A stretch of DNA of 64,000 nucleotides from Vibrio superstes (GTDB lineage Bacteria; Pseudomonadota; Gammaproteobacteria; Enterobacterales; Vibrionaceae). How positions within the stretch are numbered: position 1 is the stretch's first letter; each line of letters starts with the position of its first letter. The notes under the pieces are model-generated. The model did no database searches, was not told the DNA's origin, and saw nothing but the letters and a program-made list of their open reading frames with translations. Made by a program: the position numbers and the translations under genes. Below are positions 9,582 through 18,677 of the stretch, piece after piece. The DNA lies in the NCBI RefSeq assembly GCF_003569005.1, contig NZ_BCUR01000004.1, positions 891,434 to 955,433 on the forward strand, read 5' to 3'.

Positions 9582-9781
9582 TAAAAGTAATCCAATGAGG
9601 TGCTCTATAAAGCACCTGTATCACTACAAATTATTTAGTTTATACCCCTTGATGGCATGAGCTATAAAATTGGAAACCATAAATAAACACAGTGTAAAGT
9701 TTTAATGCCCTTTATGCATAAGGCTTAAGAGGTATTCTTGTTTTTTCATCTTTCTAGTAATTAGACATTCGTCATATAACT

Positions 9782-9804
9782 GTAAACCAATAAGTTAAAT
9801 TGGT
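9782..9804. promoter_or_regulatory. Paired operator half-sites GTAAACCAAT-N5-AAATTGGT (copy 2)
   Basis: GTAAACCAAT (9782-9791), five bases, then AAATTGGT (9797-9804): the same composite as at 8924-8946. It lies about 100 bases before the uxuB-like start, a plausible promoter-overlapping operator. Confidence 0.55.
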
Positions 9805-9898
9805 TGATCTATAAATCGAGAAATCTATACTGCAACTATGCTTTTGAGCAAAAAGTTTGGATTTGGTGCCCGTTTAAGGGGCAAGAAAACGATCAAAA

Positions 9899-11368
9899 AT
9901 GGTGAGGTTAATGTTGAAAAATATATTAGAAGGTCGCTTCGACGAAGTAACGGAATACAATCGCTCAGATCTAGCTAGTAACATCGTCCATATCGGATTT
10001 GGTGCGTTCCACCGAGGTCACCAAGCGGTCTATAACGACATGACAAATGCAATATCGAGTGAGAAGTGGGGCATCTGTGAAATCAATATGTTCGGGCCTG
10101 CTGACCTAATCGAAAACCTACGAAAGCAGGATCATCAGTTCAGTGTTGTCGAAACCTCAAAATCAGGCGTAACAAAGCGCTTAGTTCGCACCGTTACTGA
10201 ATCGATTCACACTCCGTTAGATGGCATTGAGTCGGCAATTCAAAAATTGGTTGAGCCCCAAGTTCGCATTGTCTCTATGACGATTACTGAAAAAGGTTAC
10301 TGTGCTGACCCGCAATCTAGAACCCTAGACCAATCTAATCCTTTGATTGCTCATGATCTGGAAAATCCATCTAATCCTAAGTCTGCGATTGGTTTGGTCA
10401 CTGAGGCGCTGCGTATTCGCAAGAACAAGGGCCTTGATGCATTCAGCGTCATGTCCTGTGACAACATTCCAGAAAATGGCGCACTCACAAAAGGCGTTGT
10501 GGTTGAATTTGCCCGCATAATCGATGCTGACTTGGGCGAGTGGATTGCTCAGAACGTCACCTTTCCAAGCTCGATGGTCGATCGGATTGTACCCGCAATG
10601 ACAGAGGAAGAGTTCGACATCATTGAGGAAGCAACAGGCTATCGAGATCCTTGTGGCATTGTTTGTGAAGATTTTCGCCAATGGGTTATTGAAGATGATT
10701 TTGTTGCGGGTCGTCCTGATTGGGATAAGGCAGGAGCCACCTTAGTTCGAGATGTACTGCCTTACGAGGAAATGAAACTGAGAATGCTTAACGGCTCTCA
10801 CTCGTTCTTGGCGTACAACGGCTCACTTGCAGGCTACGACTACATCTACCAGTGCATGGAAGATGAGCAACTTAAATCTGTTACGCAAAAGCTAATGATT
10901 GACGAGCAAGGGCGCTCATTAAGCCCTTCTCTGGATGTAAATCTAGAAGAATACGCAGAACTGCTTATAGATCGCTTTAGCAACCCAAACATTAAACATA
11001 AGACATACCAGATTGCGATGGATGGCTCTCAAAAGCTACCCCAACGAGCGTTAGATCCGTTCTTGACGCTACAAGAGCGAGGGGTAGAAGCCAAGATACA
11101 ACCAGTAATTATTGCAGGTTGGATGCATTACCTGATGAATGCTCAACAAACCTCTACTGAGATTCATGATCCACTCGCAATGACCTTTCAAGACATTATG
11201 GCGTCTTTCAGCGATAAAGCGTCTGTAGCATCGGGCCTGCTAGGCATTCAAAGTGTGTTTGGTGAACACGGCAAAGACAACAAAGAGCTCATTGACGGTG
11301 TTATGAAAGCATTTAATGACATTAGTGAACGTGGCATTAAAAAAACTATTGAAAATTTGGCGCAATAA
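9899..11368 (+). CDS. Mannitol dehydrogenase family oxidoreductase, fructuronate reductase (UxuB)-like
   Basis: A 489-residue member of the polyol-specific long-chain dehydrogenase family. The N-terminal NAD-binding part shows IVHIGFGAFHRGHQA (about 29-43); the C-terminal catalytic part shows the family signature around K and LNGSHS (KLRMLNGSHSFLAYNG, about 292-307) and VTFPSSMVDRIVP. Family members reduce fructuronate to mannonate (UxuB) or tagaturonate to altronate (UxaB-like), or oxidise mannitol or arabinitol. Next to LgoD-like and UxuR-like genes, a hexuronate role is most likely; which isomer cannot be told from sequence. An in-frame ATG at 9911 after GGTGAGG is an alternative start. 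First gene of a three-gene operon with 12-base gaps. Confidence 0.82.
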   Translation: MVRLMLKNILEGRFDEVTEYNRSDLASNIVHIGFGAFHRGHQAVYNDMTNAISSEKWGICEINMFGPADLIENLRKQDHQFSVVETSKSGVTKRLVRTVTESIHTPLDGIESAIQKLVEPQVRIVSMTITEKGYCADPQSRTLDQSNPLIAHDLENPSNPKSAIGLVTEALRIRKNKGLDAFSVMSCDNIPENGALTKGVVVEFARIIDADLGEWIAQNVTFPSSMVDRIVPAMTEEEFDIIEEATGYRDPCGIVCEDFRQWVIEDDFVAGRPDWDKAGATLVRDVLPYEEMKLRMLNGSHSFLAYNGSLAGYDYIYQCMEDEQLKSVTQKLMIDEQGRSLSPSLDVNLEEYAELLIDRFSNPNIKHKTYQIAMDGSQKLPQRALDPFLTLQERGVEAKIQPVIIAGWMHYLMNAQQTSTEIHDPLAMTFQDIMASFSDKASVASGLLGIQSVFGEHGKDNKELIDGVMKAFNDISERGIKKTIENLAQ

Positions 11369-11380
11369 AAGGATCTCATT

Positions 11381-12394
11381 ATGAAAACGTTAATCTGCCA
11401 AGAACCACACAAGATTGAGTATGTAGAACGAAGCGTCCCACAAATTGAGCCAAATGAAGTGCTACTGAAAATCAATGCAGTTGGTATATGTGGTACTGAT
11501 ATTCATGCGTTTGCTGGTAAGCAAGCTTTCTTTAGTTACCCTCGTGTCTTAGGTCATGAGATTAGTGGGACTGCTACGGAAATTGGTGTGGATGTTACCA
11601 CCGTGTTTTCAGGAAAACGCTATTCGGTCATTCCAGCTATCGCCTGTGGCGTGTGTCCAGCATGCATCGATGAAAAACCAAATTGTTGTGAAAGCATTTC
11701 ACTGTATGGCGTTCATCAAGATGGCGGTTTCTCTGAGTATCTTGCAGTGCGAGAATCGAACCTGATTGAATTGCCCGATTCGGTATCAAACAGCCAAGGG
11801 GCATTGGTGGAATGCTTTGCAATCAGTGCTCATGCCGTTCGTAGAGCGAAGATCATTGAAGGCGAGTGCGCCTTAGTAGTTGGAGCCGGCCCAATAGGTC
11901 TAGCAGCTGCAGCTATTGCTAAAGCAGGAGGCGCAGAAGTTATCGTTGCGGATGTGGCTGAAGAACGATTGCAGTGGGCTGAAAGTAAGTTAGGCCTGAA
12001 AACGCTCAATGCTTCCTTAGAAACATACAAGGCGGATGTCGCGGCGGCCTTTGGAAAAGGTGCGGATGTGGTGTTTGATGCTACTGGGTTCGATAAATCT
12101 ATGTCGAATGCGGTGAATCTGATTCGGAATGGAGGAAGGTTGGTTTTCATCGGTTTCACTAAGGGTGAACTTGCATTCCATAACCCAACTTTCCACATGA
12201 AAGAGACGACGTTAATGAGTTCAAGAAACGCGACTCGAGAGGACTTTGAACACGTCATTGAGTTAATGGCTTCAGGGGCTATTTCAGAAAATATTATGAA
12301 AAACAAAGAGTACGACTTTCATTCATTTGGCCTTAGATATGGTGAAGATGTTTGTCAGAACAAAGACTTGGTCAAGGGCGTAATTACGTTTTAA
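11381..12394 (+). CDS. Zinc-dependent dehydrogenase similar to L-galactonate 5-dehydrogenase (LgoD/YjjN)
   Basis: A medium-chain alcohol dehydrogenase of 337 residues. Catalytic zinc ligands are visible in NAVGICGTDIHA (Cys about 38) and RVLGHEISG (His-Glu about 60), structural zinc cysteines in GVCPACIDEKPNCCES, and the Rossmann fold in VVGAGPIGLAAAAIAKAGG. Long stretches agree with E. coli LgoD as I recall it (GVHQDGGFSEYL, the SRNAT motif, KGVITF end). LgoD oxidises L-galactonate to D-tagaturonate with NAD, which would feed directly into the UxuB/UxaB-like reductase just upstream. Related RspB-type enzymes are the alternative. Middle gene of the operon. Confidence 0.75.
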   Translation: MKTLICQEPHKIEYVERSVPQIEPNEVLLKINAVGICGTDIHAFAGKQAFFSYPRVLGHEISGTATEIGVDVTTVFSGKRYSVIPAIACGVCPACIDEKPNCCESISLYGVHQDGGFSEYLAVRESNLIELPDSVSNSQGALVECFAISAHAVRRAKIIEGECALVVGAGPIGLAAAAIAKAGGAEVIVADVAEERLQWAESKLGLKTLNASLETYKADVAAAFGKGADVVFDATGFDKSMSNAVNLIRNGGRLVFIGFTKGELAFHNPTFHMKETTLMSSRNATREDFEHVIELMASGAISENIMKNKEYDFHSFGLRYGEDVCQNKDLVKGVITF

Positions 12395-12406
12395 GGAAAT
12401 GAAAAT

Positions 12407-13408
12407 ATGATCAGAGTAAATGAAGCAGAATTAAAAGACCTTGCGATTGCCAAGTTACTGAATGCTGGCCTATCACCAACGGTTTGTGAAGAAGTGGTTG
12501 ATGTCCTATTACATGCAGAGCGAACCGGCGTGCACTCACACGGGTTAATGCGAGTCGAGCACTACTGTCATCGTTTGAGTATGGGTGGTATCAATAAATT
12601 CGCGCAGTACAATATTGAGCAGGTGTCTCCTTCGCTCGCAATACTGGACGCAGATGATGGAATGGGGCATTCAGCGATGATTGCCGCGACTGACCATGCT
12701 ATTGAACTGGCTAGTGAAACTGGACTGGGTTTTGTGAGTGTGAAAAATGGTTCTCACTGCGGTGCGCTGTCTTACTTCATGGAGCAGGCAACCAGTAAAG
12801 GTATGATTGGTATTTCAATGACGCAAACGGACACCTGCGTTGCTCCTCACGGCTCTGCAGAGCGCTTTTTAGGAACGAATCCTATTGCCTTTGGTTTTCC
12901 AGTAAAAGACTCTCACCCTATGATTGTCGATATGGCAACAAGTGCCACAGCCTTTGGCAAGTTACTTCTTGCAAAAGAAACTGGACAACCAATCGGTGAG
13001 AATTTAGCGATTGATGCTGAGGGCAACATGACGACAGATCCGCATCAAGTGGAGAACTTACTGACGTTTGGTGCACATAAAGGTTCGGGTATTGCTTTGG
13101 CGATTGATGCATTAACTGGTGGTCTTATGGGAGCAAATATGAGCAATCATGTGGTTCGTATGTACGGCCAATACGAGCAAATGCGAAAGTTGGCTAGCTT
13201 AGTTATTGTCATTAATCCAGAGAAACTGGGCAACCCACTATTTAGTGCAATGATGCTTCAACTCGTTTCTGAGTTAAGGGCGACGAAGCCAATGCCAGGT
13301 ATGGATGAAGTTCTTGCTCCTAATGATCCTCAGCAAGCCTATAAAGTTAAAAGTGACGCACTTGGAATCAATCTTGCAGAATCAGTCTACGAGTATTTGA
13401 AGTCATAG
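12407..13408 (+). CDS. Malate/L-lactate dehydrogenase family (Ldh_2) NAD(P)-dependent oxidoreductase
   Basis: This 333-residue protein shows the Ldh_2 family pattern: RTGVHSHGLMRVEHYC (about 44-59) with the conserved HSHG, SVKNGSHCGALSYF (about 116-129), GTNPIAFGFP and the DMATSATAFGK segment, then HKGSGIALAID. The family includes ureidoglycolate, 2,3-diketo-L-gulonate, sulfolactate and delta-pyrroline carboxylate reductases; these do not use a Rossmann fold. The context suggests reduction or oxidation of a 2-keto sugar acid. No KduD is present, so a replacement role after KduI is possible but unproven. Last gene of the uxuB-like operon, with a 12-base gap. Confidence 0.8.
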   Translation: MIRVNEAELKDLAIAKLLNAGLSPTVCEEVVDVLLHAERTGVHSHGLMRVEHYCHRLSMGGINKFAQYNIEQVSPSLAILDADDGMGHSAMIAATDHAIELASETGLGFVSVKNGSHCGALSYFMEQATSKGMIGISMTQTDTCVAPHGSAERFLGTNPIAFGFPVKDSHPMIVDMATSATAFGKLLLAKETGQPIGENLAIDAEGNMTTDPHQVENLLTFGAHKGSGIALAIDALTGGLMGANMSNHVVRMYGQYEQMRKLASLVIVINPEKLGNPLFSAMMLQLVSELRATKPMPGMDEVLAPNDPQQAYKVKSDALGINLAESVYEYLKS

Positions 13409-13612
13409 GTAGCCATACTGGGGTGATGGTTGGGAGAGTTGAAAAACCTTACAATCGTCGCCTCGTCTTTCTTCAATCTGCACGCACTTATCCCTTGAGC
13501 AAACTTAGAATGGAAAACATCGGGCGTATTTTAGTCTTCTTTTGTTGTGTTTTGAGTTTGCCTGATTTGAAATATTGAAAGTAATAATCAATGTGATATT
13601 GTAATAAAAACT

Positions 13613-13630
13613 AAATTGGTTAACCTATTT
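13613..13630. promoter_or_regulatory. UxuR-type operator candidate immediately before the GntR gene
   Basis: AAATTGGTTAACCTATTT at 13613-13630 deviates from a perfect palindrome at one pair. It ends 11 bases before the regulator's start codon, which suggests autoregulation. Confidence 0.65.
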
Positions 13631-13641
13631 ATGAGGTATAT

Positions 13642-14412
13642 ATGTCGACCAGCGCTAGTACGAAGCGTCGCTATTATGAAGTAGGATTGCAGATTGAGCA
13701 ATTGCTTGTAACAGGTGTGTTTAAGCCTGGAGAAAGATTGCCCTCTGAAAGAAGTTTGAGTGAACAATTTGGCACAAGCCGAGCGACCATACGCGAAGCG
13801 ATTATCATGCTTGAGTTGAAGGATTTGGTGGATGTTAGGCAAGGTGCTGGAATTTACTTTAAAGAAGCGAATCACTCTGATCTCACACTGGATAGTGCCA
13901 GCAATGAACTAGATACTTCGGAAGTGGGTGTATTCGAGTTGCTTCAATCAAGAATGGTATTGGAAACCAGTATCATTGAATTTGCAGCTCGCAATATTAA
14001 ACTCAATGAATTACGCGAACTGCGAAAGATCATTCAGCAGCAAGAAGAATTCATTGATGATAATAATAAGTTTGAAGAACTAGATCGTAAGTTTCATCTT
14101 GCTATTGCAGAGTCTACACAAAACCGAATGCTCATTTCTACAGCGTATACACTCTGGAATAGAGTAAGAACGGACAGTCCCCTTTGGAGCAAACTCAACG
14201 TCAAGTATTTGCATGACGAAGAGTTAAAGCGTAGTTGGCTTGATGAGCACAAGCGCATCTTTCAGGCTCTGCAAAAGAGAGATGAAAAGCTAGCAAAAGA
14301 AACGATGCTTAATCATTTGAGTCACAGTAAAACCGAATTACTCAAGTTAGTTGATACCAACAGTGAATCACTTATTGATGACGATGATATGTTTTTTGTC
14401 GAGGCTGAGTAA
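13642..14412 (+). CDS. GntR-family (FadR subgroup) transcriptional regulator, UxuR/ExuR-like
   Basis: A 256-residue protein with an N-terminal winged helix-turn-helix (about residues 8-77: GERLPSERSLSEQF, then TSRATIREAIIMLELKDLV and the wing VRQGAGIYF) and an all-helical FCD effector domain (about 95-235). The opening RRYYEVGLQIEQLL agrees with the start of E. coli UxuR. Members repress hexuronate genes and release DNA when bound to an intermediate such as fructuronate. Palindromes of the ATTGGTWWACCAAT type occur in front of this gene, the yhcH-like gene and the uxuB-like operon, so it is the likely local repressor. Confidence 0.88.
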   Translation: MSTSASTKRRYYEVGLQIEQLLVTGVFKPGERLPSERSLSEQFGTSRATIREAIIMLELKDLVDVRQGAGIYFKEANHSDLTLDSASNELDTSEVGVFELLQSRMVLETSIIEFAARNIKLNELRELRKIIQQQEEFIDDNNKFEELDRKFHLAIAESTQNRMLISTAYTLWNRVRTDSPLWSKLNVKYLHDEELKRSWLDEHKRIFQALQKRDEKLAKETMLNHLSHSKTELLKLVDTNSESLIDDDDMFFVEAE

Positions 14413-14683
14413 AGTGCTGTATTAGTACAAATTCAATAAGCTTGAGTATTATGGACATCAGTGAGGGCAAACACTTCACGAAACGGATTTCTTTTAAGCA
14501 AAGATATTCTTCAGCGACTGGCTCAAAGAATGTTCTGTCCAAGACCTTCACATCGGGCACTTCGTGACTCAGAAATGTCCAATTATGAGTTACGTTTTAT
14601 TAAACTAACGATACGCCTCAACTTCAAACGATCTTTAAAGAAAAGGGCTGTGTGGTAATTGTCCATTCTATTTGCTCGTCAAC
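14413..14683. other. Intergenic stretch without supported gene
   Basis: Both strands carry frames of about 60 codons (for example 14461-14658 forward) but none has a convincing ribosome site or recognisable family. Possibly decayed coding DNA at the border between the uronate and hydrolase parts of the island. Confidence 0.35.
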
Positions 14684-14703
14684 AAGGGGCTATAGCCCCT
14701 TTG
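14684..14703. terminator. Hairpin between GntR and NTF2-like genes
   Basis: AAGGGGC followed by TATA and GCCCCTT (14684-14702) form a stem; T and A tracts are short. It may end transcription of either the GntR gene or the leftward NTF2-like gene. Confidence 0.5.
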
Positions 14704-14807
14704 CGAGATCTGCTTTTAGTCTAATCGCTACCCTTTACGATTCATTTTGTTGAATATTTAAAACAAGTTGAAAGATAAGGGAATTGAGGGCTCAGCCTAA
14801 ATTCTTT

Positions 14808-15263
14808 CTATTGCGGTGGAAATGACTGATGAGTGTGGATATTAATCCATTGACCATCGCGCTTTTCTAGTACCACAGTAATTGCGTATGGGCCACCTTG
14901 AAGCTTGTTACCTTTTGCGTCATATTGGGTATAGGTTGCGTCTGCCATGTAGAAAGCTGATGTGGCTGAAGTCATAGTGACCTTCTCACGCAAGTTAGTA
15001 ATATCCTGACGAGCAACACCTTCAAACGCAGCCTTATAGAAATCGGTTGCTTCAACGCGGCTCCATAATGAAAATCCGCCCATAATATAGGAATGCTCTG
15101 CAGGTGCTGCTGCAAACATGCCATCTAAGTTCGCTGCACGAGCGTTGTCCCATACGGTGTGAACTGTTTTTAAAGCTTCTGCGCGGTCGTCATTGGTTAC
15201 CGCAGCTGTAGCGTTAAATGATAAGGCTAAGATTAAGGCAGTTAGGGTCGATTTAAGTTTCAT
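14808..15263 (-). CDS. Secreted NTF2-like (SnoaL/DUF4440-type) protein, copy A
   Basis: Start taken at ATG 15263 (AGGA nine bases upstream; the paralogue starts with the matching MKFKS) rather than the ATG six bases earlier. The 151-residue product has a signal peptide (cleavage after about SFNATA, residue 21) and one compact NTF2-fold domain, with the family pattern of an early helix (TVHTVWDNARAANLDGM), a middle YTQYDAKGNKL hairpin and a final strand DGQWINIHTHQSFPP. Function unknown: such domains serve as ketosteroid-isomerase-like enzymes, toxin-immunity or binding modules. It lies just downstream of the secreted Ntn hydrolase copy A, and is clearly paralogous to the protein at 19761. Confidence 0.8.
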   Translation of the reverse strand: MKLKSTLTALILALSFNATAAVTNDDRAEALKTVHTVWDNARAANLDGMFAAAPAEHSYIMGGFSLWSRVEATDFYKAAFEGVARQDITNLREKVTMTSATSAFYMADATYTQYDAKGNKLQGGPYAITVVLEKRDGQWINIHTHQSFPPQ

Positions 15264-15287
15264 CGTCATTTGTCCTATATTGAAAAA

Positions 15288-15319
15288 AAGCCTCTCAACA
15301 GGTAATTGCTTCGAGGCTT
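15288..15319 (-). terminator. Intercistronic hairpin between hydrolase A and NTF2-like A
   Basis: AAGCCTC (15288-15294) pairs with GAGGCTT (15313-15319), and on the minus strand it is followed by a T tract. It lies between the two genes of the module, so it may attenuate expression of the second gene. The mirror module has a hairpin at the same place. Confidence 0.6.
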
Positions 15320-15336
15320 ATTTGCTATTTAAAAAC

Positions 15337-16353
15337 TTACTCAGAGAAAGTAACTGTTACGTCAGTGTATTGAGCAGGCTCAGAGTAGATGTCAGTCTGA
15401 GAATACTTAACTTTACCGAAGTCAATCGAGTCAACGTCAACTTTACGGATTGTTGGGTTATCGATTGTACGGTAGTAGTAGTCGTTGTTCTCTAGGTCAA
15501 CTACGTTGCCGTAACCAACCATTTGTGGGTCAGGGCTAACGAACTCCCAGTACATAGAGCCCGTTACGATTTCCATGTCATTCAGGATAGAGAATGCACG
15601 AGCTAGACCGTCTTCACGAGCATCGCCAGCTTTAGGGTTACGTTTGAATTCAGCGTTGAGTACAGCTAGGCGAGAGAAGCGACCATCTGGGCCAGTCTCT
15701 AGTCTGTCGAAAACCTCAAGGTCAGTACCAAGACGTGTTCCAGCTTTATCGATTTCTTTCTGAGCAGCTTCTAGTTGAACAGGGTAGCTTGGGTCATTTG
15801 TCATAACACCTAGCTCGTTCTCGTAGAAAGTTGGTTTGCCGTCGCCAGTTGTGTACTCAACTACGATAGCACGGTCATTGTCTCGGATAGCGAAGTGCAT
15901 CGGGATATCCATGTCGTGTGCTACAGCGATTTTAGTGTGTGTAACTAGAGTGTCTTCAAGAAGCGCAATTGCTTCTTCAACGTTCTTAGCGTTAGCGAGT
16001 AAAAGACTCGCTACTTCAAGGTAGTTAACGTCCCCCTCGCCCTCTGGAAGAAGCGTAGACTCACCTAGAGCTAGTGATTCAACGTTCAAGCCGTGTTCGT
16101 TAAGACCTGAAGAAATCCACTCTGTATCACCGTGTTGCATACCAACGAAACCGTAGTCACCAGACTTGCCGTTGATTACGTGGTTTTGTGGGAACACGGT
16201 GAAGCGTTCTTGCATGAAGTCAGGCGCTTCCATTGAGCGTGCAACGAATGCATTACCGTCTATTTCAAAGGTTGAGTATGAACAAGCGTTTGCAGCTTGG
16301 ATAGCGCCGAAAGTTGTGGCTGCCATTGTGAGAGCTAATAGTGTTTTTTTCAT
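15337..16353 (-). CDS. Secreted choloylglycine hydrolase/penicillin V acylase family Ntn hydrolase, copy A
   Basis: Start placed at 16353, where AGGAT precedes and a signal peptide begins (MKKTLLALTMAATTFGAIQA). Signal cleavage after ANA would expose Cys24 as the N-terminal residue, exactly the catalytic nucleophile needed in this family. Other family positions are visible: Arg 15 residues later (FVARSMEA, with Glu where many members have Asp), Asn in SGLNEHGL, Asn in VMTNDPSYP, and Arg in RFSRLAVLN. Members cut linear amides such as conjugated bile salts, penicillin V or N-acyl homoserine lactones. The substrate is not deducible; periplasmic location is expected. It is divergent from a LysR gene. 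Confidence 0.87.
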   Translation of the reverse strand: MKKTLLALTMAATTFGAIQAANACSYSTFEIDGNAFVARSMEAPDFMQERFTVFPQNHVINGKSGDYGFVGMQHGDTEWISSGLNEHGLNVESLALGESTLLPEGEGDVNYLEVASLLLANAKNVEEAIALLEDTLVTHTKIAVAHDMDIPMHFAIRDNDRAIVVEYTTGDGKPTFYENELGVMTNDPSYPVQLEAAQKEIDKAGTRLGTDLEVFDRLETGPDGRFSRLAVLNAEFKRNPKAGDAREDGLARAFSILNDMEIVTGSMYWEFVSPDPQMVGYGNVVDLENNDYYYRTIDNPTIRKVDVDSIDFGKVKYSQTDIYSEPAQYTDVTVTFSE

Positions 16354-16516
16354 TTTGATATCCTGTTGTGTTTGCAGTCGACGCTTGTTGTTCATCGCTT
16401 GCTTGTTTTTGATGGAGCCAGTATGCCCACAAAAAACAAACACAAAAACTCACATGATGCATCTTTTGGTTGTCTATGGCATTATAGGAATCAGATAACC
16501 AAAGAAGGACGTCGTT

Positions 16517-17392
16517 TTGAATTTTTCGCTTGCGCAGTTAGAGGCATTTTCTGCAACGTATGAACATGGCAGTTTCAAAGCTGCGGCGGAACGCTTGAAT
16601 AAGCAACGGCAAGTGGTCACTAAATTGGTTGTCACCATGGAAGAGAGTTGTAACGTCCAATTGTTCACTCGTAAGACTCGACATTTAGAACCCACTGATG
16701 CCGCACATAAACTCATCCCTTTTACTAATCGAGCACTCTTTGATAGCGGTAAAATTCACAGCACCATCCAACGTTTTGAGCTTAAGCCCGCAACACGACT
16801 CAGCGTAGGAATTGATAACATGCTAATTAGTAATGATTTAATGACTTGCTATCAAAACCTATTGACTGAATTCCCCGAATTGCAGTTAGACATTCGCACT
16901 GGGAGCACTACCGAGGTATTTGATTGGTTAATCAATAAAGATGTCGAGTTGGCGTTGCGCTTTTATCCATTTTCAGAAGAAGCTGAGGTTATCAAAGTGA
17001 CAGCATTTAATTTTGAAATGGTCAATGTCGCCTCTTCTACCCTAGTCAACCTTGGATCTGTCTTATCTAATGACGACATCGCTCTTATGACGCAAATTGT
17101 GCCTAAGTTTGTGTATCATTATCACCATCAAAAACAGCACATTCTTAGTGACCGAAAAATCATATCGAATAATATTCAACAGACGATTTCAATGCTTGAG
17201 GCTGGCATGGGTTGGGCGATTGTCCCTAAATTCATGGTGGAAGAAAAACTGGCTGATGCCACATTGTCTAGTTTAATGATTGAGGGGGCATCACCGATAT
17301 ACTGGTCTGCAGAATTGATTTATTTGAACGAAGAAGACCTTAGTCTCGCGGGCGATCTGTTCATACAAAACGTACAAGATATTGTTATTTAG
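16517..17392 (+). CDS. LysR-family regulator, copy A
   Basis: A 291-residue LysR protein. The start is TTG at 16517: AAGGA sits eight bases before, and the opening NFSLAQLEAF aligns with DFSLAQLQAF of the ATG-started paralogue at 18520. An N-terminal winged helix-turn-helix (about residues 1-60, SFKAAAERLNKQRQVVTKLV) is followed by an effector-binding domain. It is unusual in having a cysteine-rich-poor, somewhat divergent helix-turn-helix. Divergent from hydrolase copy A across 163 bases, hence its probable activator or repressor. Converges on its paralogue. Confidence 0.85.
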   Translation: MNFSLAQLEAFSATYEHGSFKAAAERLNKQRQVVTKLVVTMEESCNVQLFTRKTRHLEPTDAAHKLIPFTNRALFDSGKIHSTIQRFELKPATRLSVGIDNMLISNDLMTCYQNLLTEFPELQLDIRTGSTTEVFDWLINKDVELALRFYPFSEEAEVIKVTAFNFEMVNVASSTLVNLGSVLSNDDIALMTQIVPKFVYHYHHQKQHILSDRKIISNNIQQTISMLEAGMGWAIVPKFMVEEKLADATLSSLMIEGASPIYWSAELIYLNEEDLSLAGDLFIQNVQDIVI

Positions 17393-17641
17393 ACCGTCCA
17401 TATTAGGGCGGCTAGTAGTGATCTCCCACTTTCAAAGTAACAGGCCCTTTAACTATAAACATCACAACACAACGCAACCCAAAGCATCGGCATTGGAATC
17501 CCGCCCTAAGACTACACTACTTACCCATTATACTTTGCAGTCCACTGGCTCAAACGCAATGACAAAAGAACAAGCGACAGTTTGTTATTGTCAGCCTTCC
17601 CCATACACATTACACGCCACAGTTCTGATGACTAAAGACCG

Positions 17642-18520
17642 CTAGATTTGTTCTATTGTTTGAATTTTCTGTATAAAAATGTCACCGGCTAAGGTGAGTT
17701 TATCATCACTTTGATACACCACTTCAGCGTTCCATACGACGGGAACGGATCCCTCGATAGAAAATTCAATCAGTGATTGTTCTTTCAGTTTATTGCGGAT
17801 GTTGAATTCTGGCACCATTGCCCACCCCATGCCGGCCTCAACCATTTCTAGAGTGTTGTGCAAGTCGTTAGACGTGATGATGCTATCACTGATGATATGG
17901 CCTATTTCCAAGCCGTAATGGAAAACGAATTTGGCGACTATTTGAGTAAGCCTGGTCAGTTCAGACTGAGAAATGATTGAACCTGAACGAATTGTCTCTG
18001 GGCTAGCAATAGTAATGGTCTTAAAATTAAAAGCGCTTACAGAAATCAAATCATCTTGACTGTTGAATGGCGATGCTCTTAAACCCATATCCGCTTCACC
18101 CGTTTCGACCCATCCGGCAATTTGCTCGGTATTGCCGGTCAGTATCTCTAAATCAATGGTAGGGATTTCATCTAAAATCGCTTTATAGCATTTTGTTACT
18201 TCATTACTGATCAATAGATTATCCACAGCAAGAGTAAAGCTGCTCGGTAACTCTTCCTCAAAGCTCTTCAGCATAGTTGAGATTTGATTGGAATCAGACA
18301 GAACTCTTTTCGCGAGTTTATAGAGTTTCTTAGCTTCATCTGTGGCTTCTAGTCGACGTACATGCCTGATGAAAAGTAACACGTCGCAATTGTCTTCAAG
18401 ACTTGATACTAGCTTGGCAACCGCCTGACTACGTTTTCCCGATTGAATTGCAGCATCTTTAAAGCTACCCGTTTCGTAAGTAAGAACAAAGGCTTGCAAT
18501 TGAGCGAGTGAAAAATCCAT
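17642..18520 (-). CDS. LysR-family regulator, copy B
   Basis: A 292-residue LysR paralogue of the protein at 16517, sharing FSLAQL at the start, LISN in the effector domain, EAGMGWA-VP near residue 230 and the DLFIQ/DIFIQ ending. The helix-turn-helix spans about residues 18-40 (SFKDAAIQSGKRSQAVAKLV). It is divergent from hydrolase copy B, with a 9-bp inverted repeat in between. The two LysR genes point at each other, with a 249-base gap (17393-17641) in which I see no supported gene. Confidence 0.85.
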   Translation of the reverse strand: MDFSLAQLQAFVLTYETGSFKDAAIQSGKRSQAVAKLVSSLEDNCDVLLFIRHVRRLEATDEAKKLYKLAKRVLSDSNQISTMLKSFEEELPSSFTLAVDNLLISNEVTKCYKAILDEIPTIDLEILTGNTEQIAGWVETGEADMGLRASPFNSQDDLISVSAFNFKTITIASPETIRSGSIISQSELTRLTQIVAKFVFHYGLEIGHIISDSIITSNDLHNTLEMVEAGMGWAMVPEFNIRNKLKEQSLIEFSIEGSVPVVWNAEVVYQSDDKLTLAGDIFIQKIQTIEQI

Positions 18521-18580
18521 GACTACCCTCCAGTAAGTTACTCATATTATAAACTACTTTTTGTTGTCCATTGGAATTTT

Positions 18581-18614
18581 ATGGAGTCAATTTTTGAGTG
18601 CATCATGACTCCAT
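18581..18614. promoter_or_regulatory. Inverted repeat between LysR B and hydrolase B (candidate operator)
   Basis: ATGGAGTCA (18581-18589) and TGACTCCAT (18606-18614) are perfect inverted copies 16 bases apart, in the divergent promoter region about 60 bases from either gene, as expected for a regulator dimer or tetramer site. A terminator is unlikely because no T tract follows. Confidence 0.5.
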
Positions 18615-18677
18615 CGAAGCAATATTGCTCATAAACGAGTTTCCAAACTCAACTGAATAGATATCTTGGAGTTTACT

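Larger units (their letters stand above)
9377..9898. promoter_or_regulatory. Control region upstream of uxuB-like operon
   Basis: About 500 bases without a supportable gene. It contains two operator-like sites (9568-9581 and 9782-9804) and a GATGCTC...GAGCATC inverted repeat around 9495-9528. It is likely to hold the promoter of the rightward uxuB-like operon and may contribute to the leftward genes. Confidence 0.5.

Noticed and set aside
16353..16443. Longer hydrolase-A start giving 368 residues
   Set aside because: The extra 30 residues would precede a perfect signal peptide, while AGGAT and the paralogue both support the start at 16353.
17382..17645. Forward frame in the gap between the two LysR genes
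   Set aside because: Starts inside the end of LysR-A, is of random-like composition, and has no ribosome site.
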